64,000 bases of DNA from Muraenolepis orangiensis (lineage: Eukaryota > Chordata > Actinopteri > Gadiformes > Muraenolepididae), in the NCBI GenBank assembly GCA_027704905.1, contig CM051000.1, positions 17,919,648-17,983,647 on the forward strand. The letters are read 5' to 3'. The position numbers were made by a program, and so were the translations under genes. Under the pieces are notes generated by a model. It saw nothing but the letters and a program-made list of their open reading frames with translations. It searched no databases and was not told the origin of the DNA. Below are positions 1 to 23,200 of the stretch, piece by piece (the stretch's first letter is position 1; every line of letters starts with the position of its first letter).

Positions 1-317
1 CGTGTTAATATGTAGTGTGCAGCTGTATATTTTCTAAAAGGGAATGCCTGTTATTCTTGTGAATATGAGTTGTCTTAAAATAAAAGTGCTTGTGACATAC
101 TTGTGGCATTGAGTTAAAACCGAATTTGTATAAAATACCTATAGATAGAGATATGTATATAGATATATATATAGATATCTATATATCTATATAGATATAG
201 ATATATATAGATGGAGATATGTATATATCTATATATATCGTATATCGCGACGCAGCCAAAAAATACCGGGTTTTGGTCCGTATCGCCCAGTCCTACTTTT
301 GGGACCAGTGCTTTAAA

Positions 318-710
318 TTACACACATACCCGACAATATGTGGCTCTATTCGGATGAGAGATGGAGTGTGTGTGGGGGTCAGGACCAGTGCTTTTAATCA
401 CACACATACCCGACATTATTAGCCTATTCCGCCCACCTTTCGAGACGTATATGCTCTCCTTGTCAAAGTGCAAACTGCAGACATACGCGCTACCCCTGAG
501 AACATGAAACGAGGGACCTTCATCCTCCTTATCAGCCTTACACAAGACTTGCGGAGGAGTTTGTCTTTGGGTAATGGTGTAAACGGAGGTAGGGCTGTCT
601 TTGTTTAGGCGTTGAGCAGCCGGTACATTACAATAACAGAGAGGAGAGGAGGCGGCCACAGTTTGTCCCGTATCTGGGGTAACTACCGGAAGAAAGAGTA
701 CACTGCTCAC
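318..710 (-). pseudogene. Possible THAP-type zinc-finger fragment
   Basis: The minus-strand ORF includes DEGPSFHVLRGSAYVCSLHF, DKESIYVSKGGRNRL. The VCSxHF...GRxRL arrangement is like the C-terminal half of a THAP (C2CH) domain. No complete gene or splice partner was found, so it may be a transposon (P-element-like) remnant or chance. Confidence 0.3.
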
Positions 711-803
711 GGCTCCGGAAGCAGGAAGTGTGATAAAGGCCTATTGCGCATGCGTGACTGGTTTTCTTTGCTCACGCATTCACGCATGCGCCACTCAATT
801 TGC

Positions 804-842
804 TCACGCATGCGCCACTCAATTTGAGTGGCGCATGCGTGA
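804..842. repeat. Perfect palindrome, 19-nt arms
   Basis: TCACGCATGCGCCACTCAA (804-822), T, and its exact complement (824-842). The GCATGCGTGACTGG motif also recurs at 749, 785 and 831. Confidence 0.95.
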
Positions 843-898
843 CTGGTTTCCTTGTTCGGGCGCAATGAAATGCGCTCCCAGAGATCGTATTCAGGACC

Positions 899-1044
899 CT
901 TGATAGGCTACATTGCCTATCAAATTTGGTACCTACCTCAAAACCTTGACCCTTGATAGGCTACATTGCCTATCAAATTTGGTACCTACCTCCAAACCTG
1001 GGCGCACTGCCGTGCGCCCAGGTTTGGAGGTAGGTACCAAATTT
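899..1044. repeat. Tandem 70-bp repeat running into a 33-nt-arm palindrome
   Basis: CCTTGATAGGCTACATTGCC occurs twice (898 and 950). The second copy leads into a palindrome with arms 975-1007 and 1012-1044 around TGCC. Confidence 0.95.
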
Positions 1045-1261
1045 CTATGAGAGTGACGTCAATGACAAACGAGGGGGGAGAATAGCACGCACAACAATGA
1101 TTTATATTTGCTATATTAACGTTATTGTGCATTTTAAACACAAACATACATAAAATTAGTAATTATTATTCATTTTAAACATGTTTAGTTTATTTTTAGG
1201 GGTCAAAAAAATAAAAAATAAAAAAACACAATTTTTATTTTTTTTTTTTTTTCCTCTCTCA

Positions 1262-1310
1262 ACCAGGTGGGGCGGCGCCCCTGCGCCCCTATGGACGAGC
1301 CGCCACTGAT
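1262..1310 (-). mobile_element. Transposon end (CAGTGGCGGCTCGTCCATAGG type)
   Basis: On the minus strand CAGTGGCGGCTCGTCCATAG, GGGCGCAGGGGCGCCGCCCC. A close relative, CAGTGGCGGCTGGCCCATAG, is at 28905-28958. The opposite end was not identified; the palindromes at 804-1044 may be internal. Confidence 0.5.
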
Positions 1311-1319
1311 ATATATATA

Positions 1320-2231
1320 TATATATATAATTAGGTCATTAAACAGGTAGGCAAGATAACTACTAGAAGTACATATACGTGCATTTCCTCCCTATAAGCC
1401 ACCAAGAGCAGAACCAGTGTTCAGGTAAAAGTAAAGTAAAAGTACAATAAGTTGGCTGCCTAGATTTGAGCAGCAGGGGCTAGCTACAATGACACATGGT
1501 GAAGCCAATAGACACACAGGGCAACACACAGAATAACGAAAAGCTGAAATAAACAAGCACTGGCTAACAAGATAGCTAACAAGACGCAAGTGCTCAGAGT
1601 GTTATCTTTTCGAAGTGGTCGGTCATCCAACAACAACATATTCTTGGCGTGAGAAGTTACATTATTACACAATGTATTTCCTTACTTACGTTACAGTACT
1701 GTCATTTCCCTTTCGGTACGAGACGACCAACATCATGTGAAATGGTCCAGGTTTTCTCAAAGATGATGTTACGATGAATACACACACACACATACCGCAG
1801 CAAGCGACACATACTTCACATTAACCACCGAAGAACACATGTATCCTTATTTTTCAATTTGAATTAATATTGATCTGTCAATCACTTCCTATATTGTATA
1901 GGCGTTGACATCCTGTATTTTAATTAAAACACATTTACACTTAAGAGTGAAACCGGGTGATGATGATGACCAAACATCTGGCCAACAGTCGCACATATCA
2001 AACAAATAGGCACGAATCACATCGTCGACGCATTTACGGCTAAGCAGCTGATTCCCATTTCAACCGAAAGACTACAATATGGCGGCCACATTGTAGTCTT
2101 TTTTGGTAGCAGCAGTAAAGCACTGAGCAGATTTATCATCAACTGATTTTATTGCGTCCTTAAACAGCTGTCCTAAAACTGAATACAAGATAGACAGATA
2201 GATCGATGCAACACACGCACACACGTACACA
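1320..2231. other. Intergenic sequence left of vegfd
   Basis: Contains a diverged dispersed-repeat copy (1325-1480, GGTCATTAAACAGGTAGGCA). No exon recognised. Confidence 0.5.
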
Positions 2232-2234
2232 CGC

Positions 2235-2297
<63 letters not shown>
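2232..2297. repeat. (AC)n microsatellite
   Basis: About 30 AC units in intergenic sequence. Confidence 0.95.
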
Positions 2298-2299
<2 letters not shown>

Positions 2300-2301
<2 letters not shown>

Positions 2302-2880
2302 GATGTATAAATCTACTACGAAACAACTTTCCACTCTGTATTCAAGACAACAAATTGTAATTTATTTATAACTCTGCTATGTTGTTTATTTTGAAACATT
2401 CATGTAACTGATTGATGTTTTAAATAAGTATAACTAGCGCCCTCTAGAGGAACATATTAACTTCACACACTTGGCCCGTTCAAACACAAGAGTACTGTGA
2501 ATGTTAACATTTGTACACATATACGACACAATTAAGACGTCTTAGCAGTGCATGGTCAAATTATAAAAATATATATCAACATTTTAATGGACACATTTAT
2601 ATTTTTTGTTCAGTGCAAAATAAAGACAAATCAATTGTAGGCCTAAGAATCATAAACGTTATACATTGATTGGAACACAGTGGAGGCATATTGTAATCCA
2701 TACGTCAACATGGTCACCGTTAGTTAATATAAACTATGTCTTTCCATGTGTGTTAGTAATGTGTTTGAACATAAATAGGGTTGTAAATAAATTATTGTTC
2801 TTTTCTCTCTGCTCTCTCCGGGTGTTTCCCGGTGAACAGGTCGTCTCCCCGCTGGATGTGAATGTGGGTCACTTGCACCT
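2300..2880. other. Unrecognised AT-rich sequence
   Basis: No gene, repeat family or element recognised. Confidence 0.5.
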
Positions 2881-2884
2881 GTGA

Positions 2885-2998
2885 ACAAGTGAATAGAGAA
2901 CAGGTATGTGAACGAGTGAATAGAGAACAGGTATGTGAACGAGTGAATAGAGAACAGGTATGTGAACGAGTGAATAGAGAACAGGTATGTGACGTTCA
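2885..2998. repeat. 27-bp tandem repeat
   Basis: Four units of GTGAACGAGTGAATAGAGAA, CAGGTAT. The 27-bp length gives the spurious NREQVCERV peptide. Confidence 0.93.
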
Positions 2999-3519
2999 GA
3001 GTCTCCTCGGACAGGATTGTTGGGGACTGCCCGTACCACTCGCTTTAATCTGTTATTCTTATTGTATACTGGGACACAGTAACACAGCTAATACAATTAA
3101 TTGTAAAATAAATGTATAATACTTTATAGTTAAACATTATACATCGTAATATAGTGCATAATATTTTTTTATTTGTCTTGTCCATGCATTTGAGTAGTTT
3201 TGCAACCAATCAGATATTTTTCTGGGTTGCTGGGAAGAATATCCTTCAACCAAGGTAGTCTTTATCCTAGAGCGAATGCCCTGGCCCTTAAACTGAATGA
3301 GAGCGTACGTTTGGATTGACAATTTGATCAACCAATCATATATTGATTTGTAGCCAATGAGCGTATTCTTTCAGATTTCCTCACGGTTCCAGGGTACGCT
3401 AGAAGACCCGTTAGTTCACTGGCTCGAGACAGAGGATCTAGCTTAGTAATTCATTTGAAGTTTTAATGGTTTATTACAATTATATTGTGTATCGATCTAA
3501 GTATAGTGTAGAGTCAGCG

Positions 3520-3850
3520 TATGGAAGTCGGGCAAATCAGCGGTACATCGCTCTAGCTAGTCCGATGGGGGTGACCCGTGTTGGACACATTCAGGGCAAA
3601 GTCCCAGTCAATCTGGAGCTCTGGAGCTCGTGCAAATCAGCGGTACATCGCTCTAGTGCAGTCCGACGAGGGGGCCCCTTGTCGGACCCGACTCAGCAAA
3701 GTCCCGGTCCCTCTCTGGAGCCCTGGAAGTCCCGCAAATCAGCGGTACATTGCTCTAGCTCAGTCCGACAAGGGGGTCCCGTGTCGGACTCGACTCAGAC
3801 AAGTCCCGGTCCCTCTCTGGAGCCCTGGAGGTCTCGCAAATCGTCGGGTG
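3520..3850. repeat. Three-copy repeat of about 110 bp
   Basis: Units start GCAAATCAGCGGTACATCGC and end GTCCCGGTCCCTCTCTGGAG. Open in one plus frame (3466-3915) but no family recognised. Left of the last vegfd exon. Confidence 0.75.
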
Positions 3851-4045
3851 ACGGTGCCAACAAGTCCGGTGAGTCTACAGAAGGTCCAGTTGTGATAGAC
3901 ACGGTTCGACACTGATATATATACAGTATACTGCGGGGCAATTCGCCCTCAAAATAGTAATAAGGTAAAACTCTTGTGAAACAAAAAACGGTAGTTTGCC
4001 AGTCCAGCCTGTAGGGGGAGCCCTCGTAACACCTGAGAGACCGAC

Positions 4046-14711
<10,666 letters not shown>

Positions 14712-14832
14712 GGTCTCTGCTGCTTTGTCCCGCCAGCCGGTGCCTCCTCCTTCATTCAACTGTACAAACGTTGCGGCTTGGTCCGTTTACTGGCTTACCT
14801 GGACAAATCGGCTGGCTGTCAGCAGACTGGGA

Positions 14833-14873
<41 letters not shown>

Positions 14874-15480
14874 ACACACTCAACCCGGTGTATTGATATG
14901 GCACACACACACACACACACACACAAGTGCCTTGAGCCAAATGGAGTGTTTTAAAAGCAGCTCTTTGGTTTTCCGTTCACTGCGCCGGGTCCCAGGATGG
15001 CGAGCAGAGAGCAGAGAGCAGAGAGCAGAGAGCAGAGAGCAGAGGGGTTTCCTTTAAGACACACAGCCTTGCTGTTAGATCCTCTACCCGACAGACGGAC
15101 AGTACAGGTCCTAACACGTCTCTCTGACAGGTCTTGTGTGCTGGCTAGGCCCGGTGCTCGAGTCACTCCTCCAGCGCTGTGCTTCACACCCTGCTATTTA
15201 TCTCCTCTTCCCCACACACTCCTCAGAGATCAACTCCCACCTCCTCGGCCCGAAGGCTCGTCCAGGGCTCTCGGTTCCTCACTCCCTCTCTCTCTCCCTC
15301 CCTCCCCCCCTCCCTCCCTCGGCATTGGGGGGAGCGCTGCCTCACCCGGGACACTCCTCTCTGGCAGAGCCCGCCGGGGCACGGCCGTGTAAACAGGGCT
15401 GGGAGGGACACTTAACTCACGCTTAGATAGAGAGATTGAGGAGAGAGAGGAAGAAAGAGACAGGAAGAGAGAGAGAAAGA
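14712..15480 (-). promoter_or_regulatory. Presumed vegfd 5' UTR and promoter region
   Basis: Sequence upstream of the vegfd start codon. It holds short (AC)n tracts (14834-14871, 14902-14924), a GCAGAGA repeat (15004-15043) and GC-rich sequence at 15240-15400. No TATA box or transcription start could be fixed, so this is assigned by position only. Confidence 0.3.
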
Positions 15481-15483
15481 GGG

Positions 15484-15597
<114 letters not shown>

Positions 15598-16102
15598 GGG
15601 AGAGAGGGGAGATGGAAAGAGAGACAGGAAGAGAGAGACAGAGAGAGGAGAGAGGGGTGAGAGAGAGACAGGAAGAGAGAGAGGGGGGAGACGGCACAGT
15701 TTATGTTTTAAACTGCTTTGGCAATGTGCATGTTTACCCTCCATGTCAATAAAGCTCTTTTGAATTGAATTGAGGGTCCCTCTCCCTCTCTCTCTCCCGC
15801 TCTCTCTCTCTCCCCCCGTAAAACACCTCTTGTTTACTCCGTTTGTGTACTCCTGTAATTTCCTCTCTGCTCCCCGTCTGTCTGCCAGTCTGTCTGTCTG
15901 TCTGTCCCTCTTGTCCCCAGTCTGTCTCAGACAGACAGAATGGCAGACAGACAGACGTATCATCTCAAACAAGTATTTGATGTGGCCGCTTCTAAGAGTC
16001 AGTGCGTCAGTGTGTGGTGTGTGTGTGTGTCCCTCTTTCTTGTCAGTCAATCGATTCATATAAACCTGTCCATTAAAATTGTAGTTACTTTGGCTGACCA
16101 AA

Positions 16103-16245
<143 letters not shown>

Positions 16246-16259
16246 TAGAAGCGGCCACA

Positions 16260-16920
16260 TGTGTTTTAAATATATCCAGACGGTCGGGATGTGAGAACGC
16301 AGTAAGCAGCTCCAGACACCAGCGACCCTGGGCCGGCCGAGGGCCGGATGGGGTGGAGAGAAACGTTAGCGTGTGTTAGCGTGCTAGCGGCTCATTCCCG
16401 GACAGAGACAGACGAAACCGCGACGAGGTGACTCCAGGGCGACAGAGGAAAATGACAACTCAATAATTGTGTATTTTGTATTTTTTGGAAGGACATAAAG
16501 ACATATGGGTTGTTGTTGTTGTTTTTGTGTCATAAATAAACAAACAATTGCACCCAGTGTGTGAACATTGACCCTTTAATAAACCCATGAGTCACTTGAA
16601 AAAAACATTTCCTTCATTACTACTTATTACTTTAGTACTTTTAAAACCGTACACCACCATTTCAAGCATCAGACTCATACCTGAGTCGCTGAAGTGAAAG
16701 TGCCGCAAAGCAACCTACTTTTACAAGGACCGGACAGTCGGGAGTAACCATAGGAATCACACAAACAAGGTTCCTAGGTTCTGTTTCGTATTAGACTACA
16801 TCCATCACATTTATATGACACGTTAAATATCAAAGATCCTCATAAATCAGCTTCATGAGCGTGAGATGCTCGCAGGAAGAAGGAAGAGGGTCTTCACATG
16901 TGTGAGGCAAGATGAGTGAG
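16260..16920. other. Intergenic sequence between vegfd and pir
   Basis: No coding exon or known repeat recognised in about 650 bp. Confidence 0.5.
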
Positions 16921-16939
16921 GGGTTATGCAGACTGGAGG

Positions 16940-17795
16940 GGGCGAGGTATTGAGGGAGGGAGCTAGGTATTGAGGGAGAGAGGGAGTTAGGTATTGAGGG
17001 AGAGAGGGATCTAGGTAGCGAGGGAGCTAGGGAGCTAGGTAGTGAGGGAGATAGGGAGCTAGGCAGTGAGGGAGCGAGGGAGCTAGGTATTGAGGAAGCG
17101 AGGGAGCTAAGTTATTAAGGGAGCTGGGGAGGTATTGAGGAAGCTAGAGAGCTAAATATTAAGGGAGCTAAGGAGCTAGGTATTGAAGAAGCAAGGACGC
17201 TAGGTATTGAGGGAGCTAGGTAGCTAGGTAAGCGAGGGAGCTAGATATTGAGGATGCTAGGGAGCTAGGTATTGAGGGAGCTAGGTATTAAGGAAGCGAG
17301 GGAGCTAGGTATTGAGGAAGCTAGGGAGCTAGGTATTGAGGGAGCTAGGTATTAACGAAGCGAGGGAGCTAGGTATTGAGGAAGCGAGGGAGCTATGTAT
17401 TGAGGAAGCGAGGGACCTAGGTATTGAGGAAGCGAGGGAGCTAGGTATTGAGGAAGCTAGGGAGCTAGGCATTGAGGGAGCTAGGGAGCTTGGTATTGAG
17501 GAAGCGAGGGAGCTAGGTATTGAGGAAGCAAGGGAGCGAGGTATTGAGGAAGCAAGGGAGCTAGGTATTGAGGGAGCTAGGTATTGAGGAAGCTAGGGAG
17601 CTAGGTATTGAGGAAGTGAGGGAGCTAGGTATTGAGAGAACTAGGGAGCTAGGTATTGAGGAAGCAAGGGAGCTAGGTATTGAGGGAGTTAGGGAGCTAG
17701 GTATTGAGGAAGCGAGGGAGCTAGGTATTGAGGGAGCTAGGGAGCTAGGTATTGAGGAAGCAAGGGAACTAGGTATAAAGGGAGCAAAGGAGGCA
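16940..17795. repeat. 24-bp minisatellite (GAGGAAGCGAGGGAGCTAGGTATT type)
   Basis: About 30 imperfect units. The 24-bp length keeps frames open, giving spurious RELGIEEA ORFs on one strand and SSLASSIP on the other. It lies downstream of pir. Confidence 0.93.
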
Positions 17796-18135
17796 TCACA
17801 CGTGAGGAGAGTCTGGGTGACTTCCACACAGCGGAGGTCACCAGACGCCACTCATCCGTGGACCTCAGACCTGACAAAACCTAAGTACCTGAATAAAAAG
17901 TAATTTGGAAAAAGTTAACAAATAGAGACATGTTAAAGTTCACCACGGTTTCGGAAACAAGACCAACCATAACGCACACTTTTACGAATAAAGTTTCAAT
18001 AAAACAATAACAATAACCCAAACACTAACCCTTTGTGTCGAACAAAGTGCTTTATCCACCCAAACCCATGTCACCGTAAGATTGTCCACATGATAACGGT
18101 ACAGAAACCCCGCCCCCTAGAGGTGGAGGTTCTCA

Positions 18136-18257
18136 TTACGGGAGACCGTCTCTGATCTGGGACCTCCAGGTCAACGCTCTCTCAAATCCGTTTCTCCCGC
18201 TCTGGTAATCCCTGATGGCCTGGGAGATTTCTTCTTCTGTGGTCATGACGAATGGAC
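18136..18257 (-). CDS. pir: pir exon 9 with stop codon
   Basis: PFVMTTEEEISQAIRDYQSG, RNGFERALTWRSQIRDGLP, stop TAA at 18138-18136. Acceptor TTCTTCAG. Confidence 0.96.
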
Positions 18258-20190
18258 CTGAAGAAGAACAAGCAGGGAGTATATTTTTTTACCAAACCAG
18301 GGACACAAACCAAACCAGGGACACAAACCAAACCAGGGACACGAACCAAACCAGGGACATTAACAAAACCAGGCACATGAACCAAACCAGGGACACAAAC
18401 CAAACCAGGGACACGAACCAAACCAGGGACACGAACCAAACCAGGGACACAAACCAAACCAGGGATATGAACCAAACAAGGGACATGAACCAAACCAGGG
18501 ACATGAACTAAACCAGGGACATGAACCGAACCAGGGATATGAACCAAACAAGGGACATGAACCAAACCAGGGACACAAACCAAACCAGGGACATGAACCG
18601 AACCAGGGACATGAACCGAACCAGGGATATGAACCAAACCAGGGACATGAACCAAACCAGGGACATGAACCGAACCAGGGACATGAACCGAACCAGGGAT
18701 ATGAACCAAACCAGGGACATGAACCGAACCAGGGACATGAACCAAACCAGGGACATGAACCGAACCAGGGACATGAACTGAACCAGGGACATGAACTGAA
18801 CCAGGGACATGAACTGAACCAGGGACTCACCGCGCTGAACCACAGCCTCGCCGATCGGCTCCCCGGCGATGAGAACAAAGCGAGCCTCTTCAGAACCCTG
18901 TAACGTAACGTATGAGATGTTGGGTGTGATGGTTACAGCTGCCCCCATTCTCCAGTCTCTCTTCTCTCTCTCTTGTTCCCTGCACTCCAGGTGTAACCAA
19001 GAGACTGTGGCACACCTGAGGGAGGCTTGATATAATCATTTAAATAAAATGTAAGTTCCTTTTTGCATCCTACTGTGTCGTCTGTCTCTTTTATGTAACG
19101 ACTCGACTCAGGGGAACCTGTAGCCCTAGCAGTGATCTAGAAACAGTTCAGAATACGTGTATTTGAGCCTGGAGCCTTTAGTGTGGATTTGTGTTGAGTT
19201 CCAACAGTTTAAGGACAAATATTTGACCTTGTTCTCTGTTCTGACGCAGTCCCCATCCCCAAAAAGCACAGTGTGATGGGGCTCCACCACCTGACAGAGG
19301 TCCTCTGGACCTAGAAGGTGAGAAGGGAGGAGAAGAGACATTCTCAACATGAGTTTCATTTCATCCTTTACTCACATCCTTAAATGCTTTAACGTGTTGG
19401 ATACCGCTTGTCTGTCATGTTTCTGTTTATTTTTGTATCAACATTACTACTACTCTTATTGTGTGTAAAGACATATTTTTGTATATATATATATACATAT
19501 ATATATATGTATATATATATATACACATTTATATAAATGGTTTTATTCTTGTTTTAAAACTGTGTCTAGTTTTTATTCTGCAACTGTACTGCTACTGTGA
19601 CACCCTCATTTCCTATCTGTGATGGTTACATCCTTACAGTACCATCTTATGTCTTCGAGAGTCAACTGTTTCACAAGGCGTCCATTTTGTACAATGTGAC
19701 TTGCAGTGAATTGAGTCCATTGTACAAAATGGACGCTGCCGGACCCCGGCGTCCGTCAGGTCGGTCTCCTGATGTCAAGAGAATCAGCACATGTGGACAC
19801 CGAGGTGCATTGGGTCTGATCTCCTTGCTCTGTTTAGAGATCCCGGCATGATTTAAATCACAACATTAATATTCGATTATTTATAATACTATATAATACT
19901 ATAATACTAGTTGTCTGGACATCTGAGAGTGATTAGGGCAGTTTGTAACGTTAACCTAATGAGGAACTATTCAGAAGAAGGCTCTCGAACAAAGGAGCTC
20001 TCTTTCCACTCACTGCTCCAGTGACAGATGAAAGCCAAATCCATACGATATTTAGTTATGTTTAGTTTTGAAAGAATTTGGTTATCCATTGGGGCTTAGT
20101 GTGTTCAAACCGTGAACACACTAACACTAATTACGAAATAGCAGTTGTTACCTTCACCATCGAAGCTGGACCAGAGATTATGTTTTCACC

Positions 20191-20231
<41 letters not shown>

Positions 20232-23200
20232 TAGCAAGATAACTCAAAAAGTTATGTATGGAATCTTCGCACAGATCCAGGAATTTTTGAATGGTTCTTT
20301 AGCATTGGGAAAATCCAATATTGGATATTCCAAAGTTACTAACATATTTGCATACAACTTGTTGCGGGTTTAGGTGGAATGCTAATTACGATTTATGAAC
20401 ATTAAGGAAATATCGGGATCTGAATCAGAACTGGATCTGAATCCGGATCCCATCATTTTTTGAAGGATGCTTTAGCATTGAAAGAGTATGTCTCTACTGA
20501 GGGCCCTCTAGTTTAAAACTGTGTTTTACTTCATTCATATATAGTCTGGCAAACTGGTTTTCCCCTCCATTAGAAATAATAATCCATTGACATAATGACC
20601 AGTGGGTGTGCACTAGTGACAGAGGAGTGTGTAACATTACATAACATAATGACTAGTGGGTGTGCACTAGTGACAGAGGAGTGTGTAACATTACATAACA
20701 TAATGTCCAGCGGGTGTGGACTGGTGAAACAGGAAATGACATCACACATCCAGGAGCCAACACTTACCGGCATTAAGGGACCCTGACAGCGTGTAGACGA
20801 ATGTTGTCCACCCTGGGGGAAAGACACAAGCTTGTCGTTGGGGGTATAGCGTCCCATTAAAAAAGGACTGCGTTTGAAATCCCTTCAAATCAAACTATTG
20901 TTCAACTATGTTCATCTTAAGTTAAGGGACACGACGTCTCAGAATGTTTTTTCCCATCCATGTCAAGCGCTACTGAGCTTTGAAGGACATTCAGCAGGTC
21001 CTCTCTTCCAGACGAGGACCAACTGCAGACATCTTCAAAGACTCCCATCACAACAAAGTATTTTGAAATACACGTTTGCAGCGTCTGTGAACAATATTGT
21101 CTTTTATCGAAAGTAAAATCAAGCCATGTGATAACAGTGGTCCAGCTGTGAACCGTGACTTTGCACATCATTTGGGCGGCAGTATAGCTCAGGAGGTAGA
21201 GCGGTCGCCTCACAACCGGAAGGTTGCTGGTTCGATCCCCGGCTCCTCCTAGCAAAAACTGTCGAGGTGTCCTTGAGGAAGACCCTAACCCTAACTGCTC
21301 CCCGGGCGCTGTATGAATAGCTGCCCACTGCTCCTAATACTAGGATGGGTTAAATGCAGAGAACACGTTTCACTGTATGTCTTCATGTATGTGACCAATA
21401 AAGAGGATTCAATCCTCACCATTTTGTTTTGTTTTTTTGTATTAAGATAAAACGCTTTAAATAATAAACTGATACAGATGAAAGTAGCCCTTTCAGCAGG
21501 TACGTCATTAATTACAACATGATGAACGCTAAATACGCAGCTACCATCTCATAACACACATCACAAGAAGTAACACACACACTAACTAGGTGAAAATAGA
21601 TGGTAAAGGTGAACAAATCCAATACAACTAACGACATAAGATCACAGTGTGTTTGGCGCCCCCTACCTGCAGGTACAGGCTGGACATGCGTGGCCCCTGG
21701 CTGCAGTGTGAAGTCCAGGTACAGAGTGGGTGTCCTGGTGTACACTTTGGACTAGGAGACAAGGAGAGATGTTAGAAACATATTCAACTAGGAGACATGT
21801 TATCAACATGTTCTACGAGGAGAAATATTAGGAACATATTCTACGAGGAAACAAGGACAACTATTCTGAAAGAAAACATTCTGGAAATAATCTCTCTGGA
21901 GCCTGACCCTGGCTGGAACACATTGTACCCGAGGCCTGATGTGATCTGGATCACCAGGGTATGAAGACCAGAGGCTACCAGAGGCTACAGCAGTTCAGTG
22001 AACTGTTCTAAACCCTGCAGCTTTTATCGCTGGTTCACACGAGTGTGTCACTAACGCCTCCTCTGTCAAGCGGTCTTCACTGCACCATGTGGGACCACTG
22101 GATCACCACCTCTGGACCACCATCACTGGACCACCACCCTCACTGGACCACCATCACCACCACCCTCACTGGACCACCACAACCACCACCACCCTCACTG
22201 GACCACCACCACTGGACCACCACCCTCACTGGACCACCACCACCACCACCCTCACTGGACCACCACCCTCACTGGACCACCACCCTCACTGGACCACCAC
22301 CACCACCCCCCTCACTGGACCACCACCACCACTGGACCACCACCACCACTGGACCACCCTCACTGGACCACCACCACCCTCACTGGACCACCACCACCAC
22401 TGGACCACCCTTACTGGACCACCACCACCACTGGACCACCACCACCACTGGACCACCATCACTGGACCACCACCACCACTGGACCACCACTGGACCACCA
22501 CCACTAGACAACCAGTGTGGGTGGAGGTTTTTTAATGTATAGATTACATGCATGTCAACACGGAACCAATTGATGTTGTATGTATGTGTGTATGTATGTG
22601 TGTATGTATGTGTGTATGTGTGTATGTATGTGTGTATGTATGTATGTATGTATGTATGTATGTGCGTGTGTGCGTGTGTGTACCTTGGCCCCCAGGGCCT
22701 CCCCTGATATGACGGCCACCCTGACCCCTCCCCTGCTGGGCTTGGGGACGTCTCTGCTCCTCAGCTCCTGGTAGGACGGCTCAATCATCTTCTGGACACC
22801 CGGCAGGTTGACCCACAGCTGCAGGCCCACCACCGGCTCCTCCGACACGGGCATTTCCGCGTGGACCACCCCCCGGCCCGCGGTCATCCACTGGGGGGGG
22901 GGGGGGGGGGGGGAGGAGGAGGAGCATGGAGGGGGAGGCGGAGGAGTGGAGGGTAGAGGAGGGGGTGAGGGAGGAAGAGAAGGAGGGGGCAGGAAGATGA
23001 GGAGGGGGGGGGAGGAGGAAGGAGAGGAGGATATATATATTAATTCATAATATGATTCAGATTATATCCTTCATTTAACAAAAAATATTGAAAAGTCAAT
23101 TGAGACCCAGTTACTGTCTAAATGAATTAATCACAACACATTAATCAACATCAAATCTAAATAGTATTATTTCTATTGATTTGTCCCCATGGTGAAATTG

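Noticed and set aside
17336..17903. ORF of RELGIEEA repeats, which looks like a helical repeat protein
   Set aside because: The 24-bp minisatellite has a length divisible by three, so every frame stays open; there is no non-repeat coding flank.
18182..18948. ORFs of VHVPGL or MNQTRD repeats
   Set aside because: They arise from the 18-bp minisatellite in pir intron 8; only 18831-18897 and 18136-18257 are exons.
21173..21260. A tRNA gene, from good box A and box B
   Set aside because: There is no proper cloverleaf or acceptor stem; several copies with a shared tail show that it is a SINE head.
22045..22542. His/Pro/Thr-rich ORF (WTTTTTGPP)
   Set aside because: Translation of the ACTGGACCACC repeat inside a pir intron.
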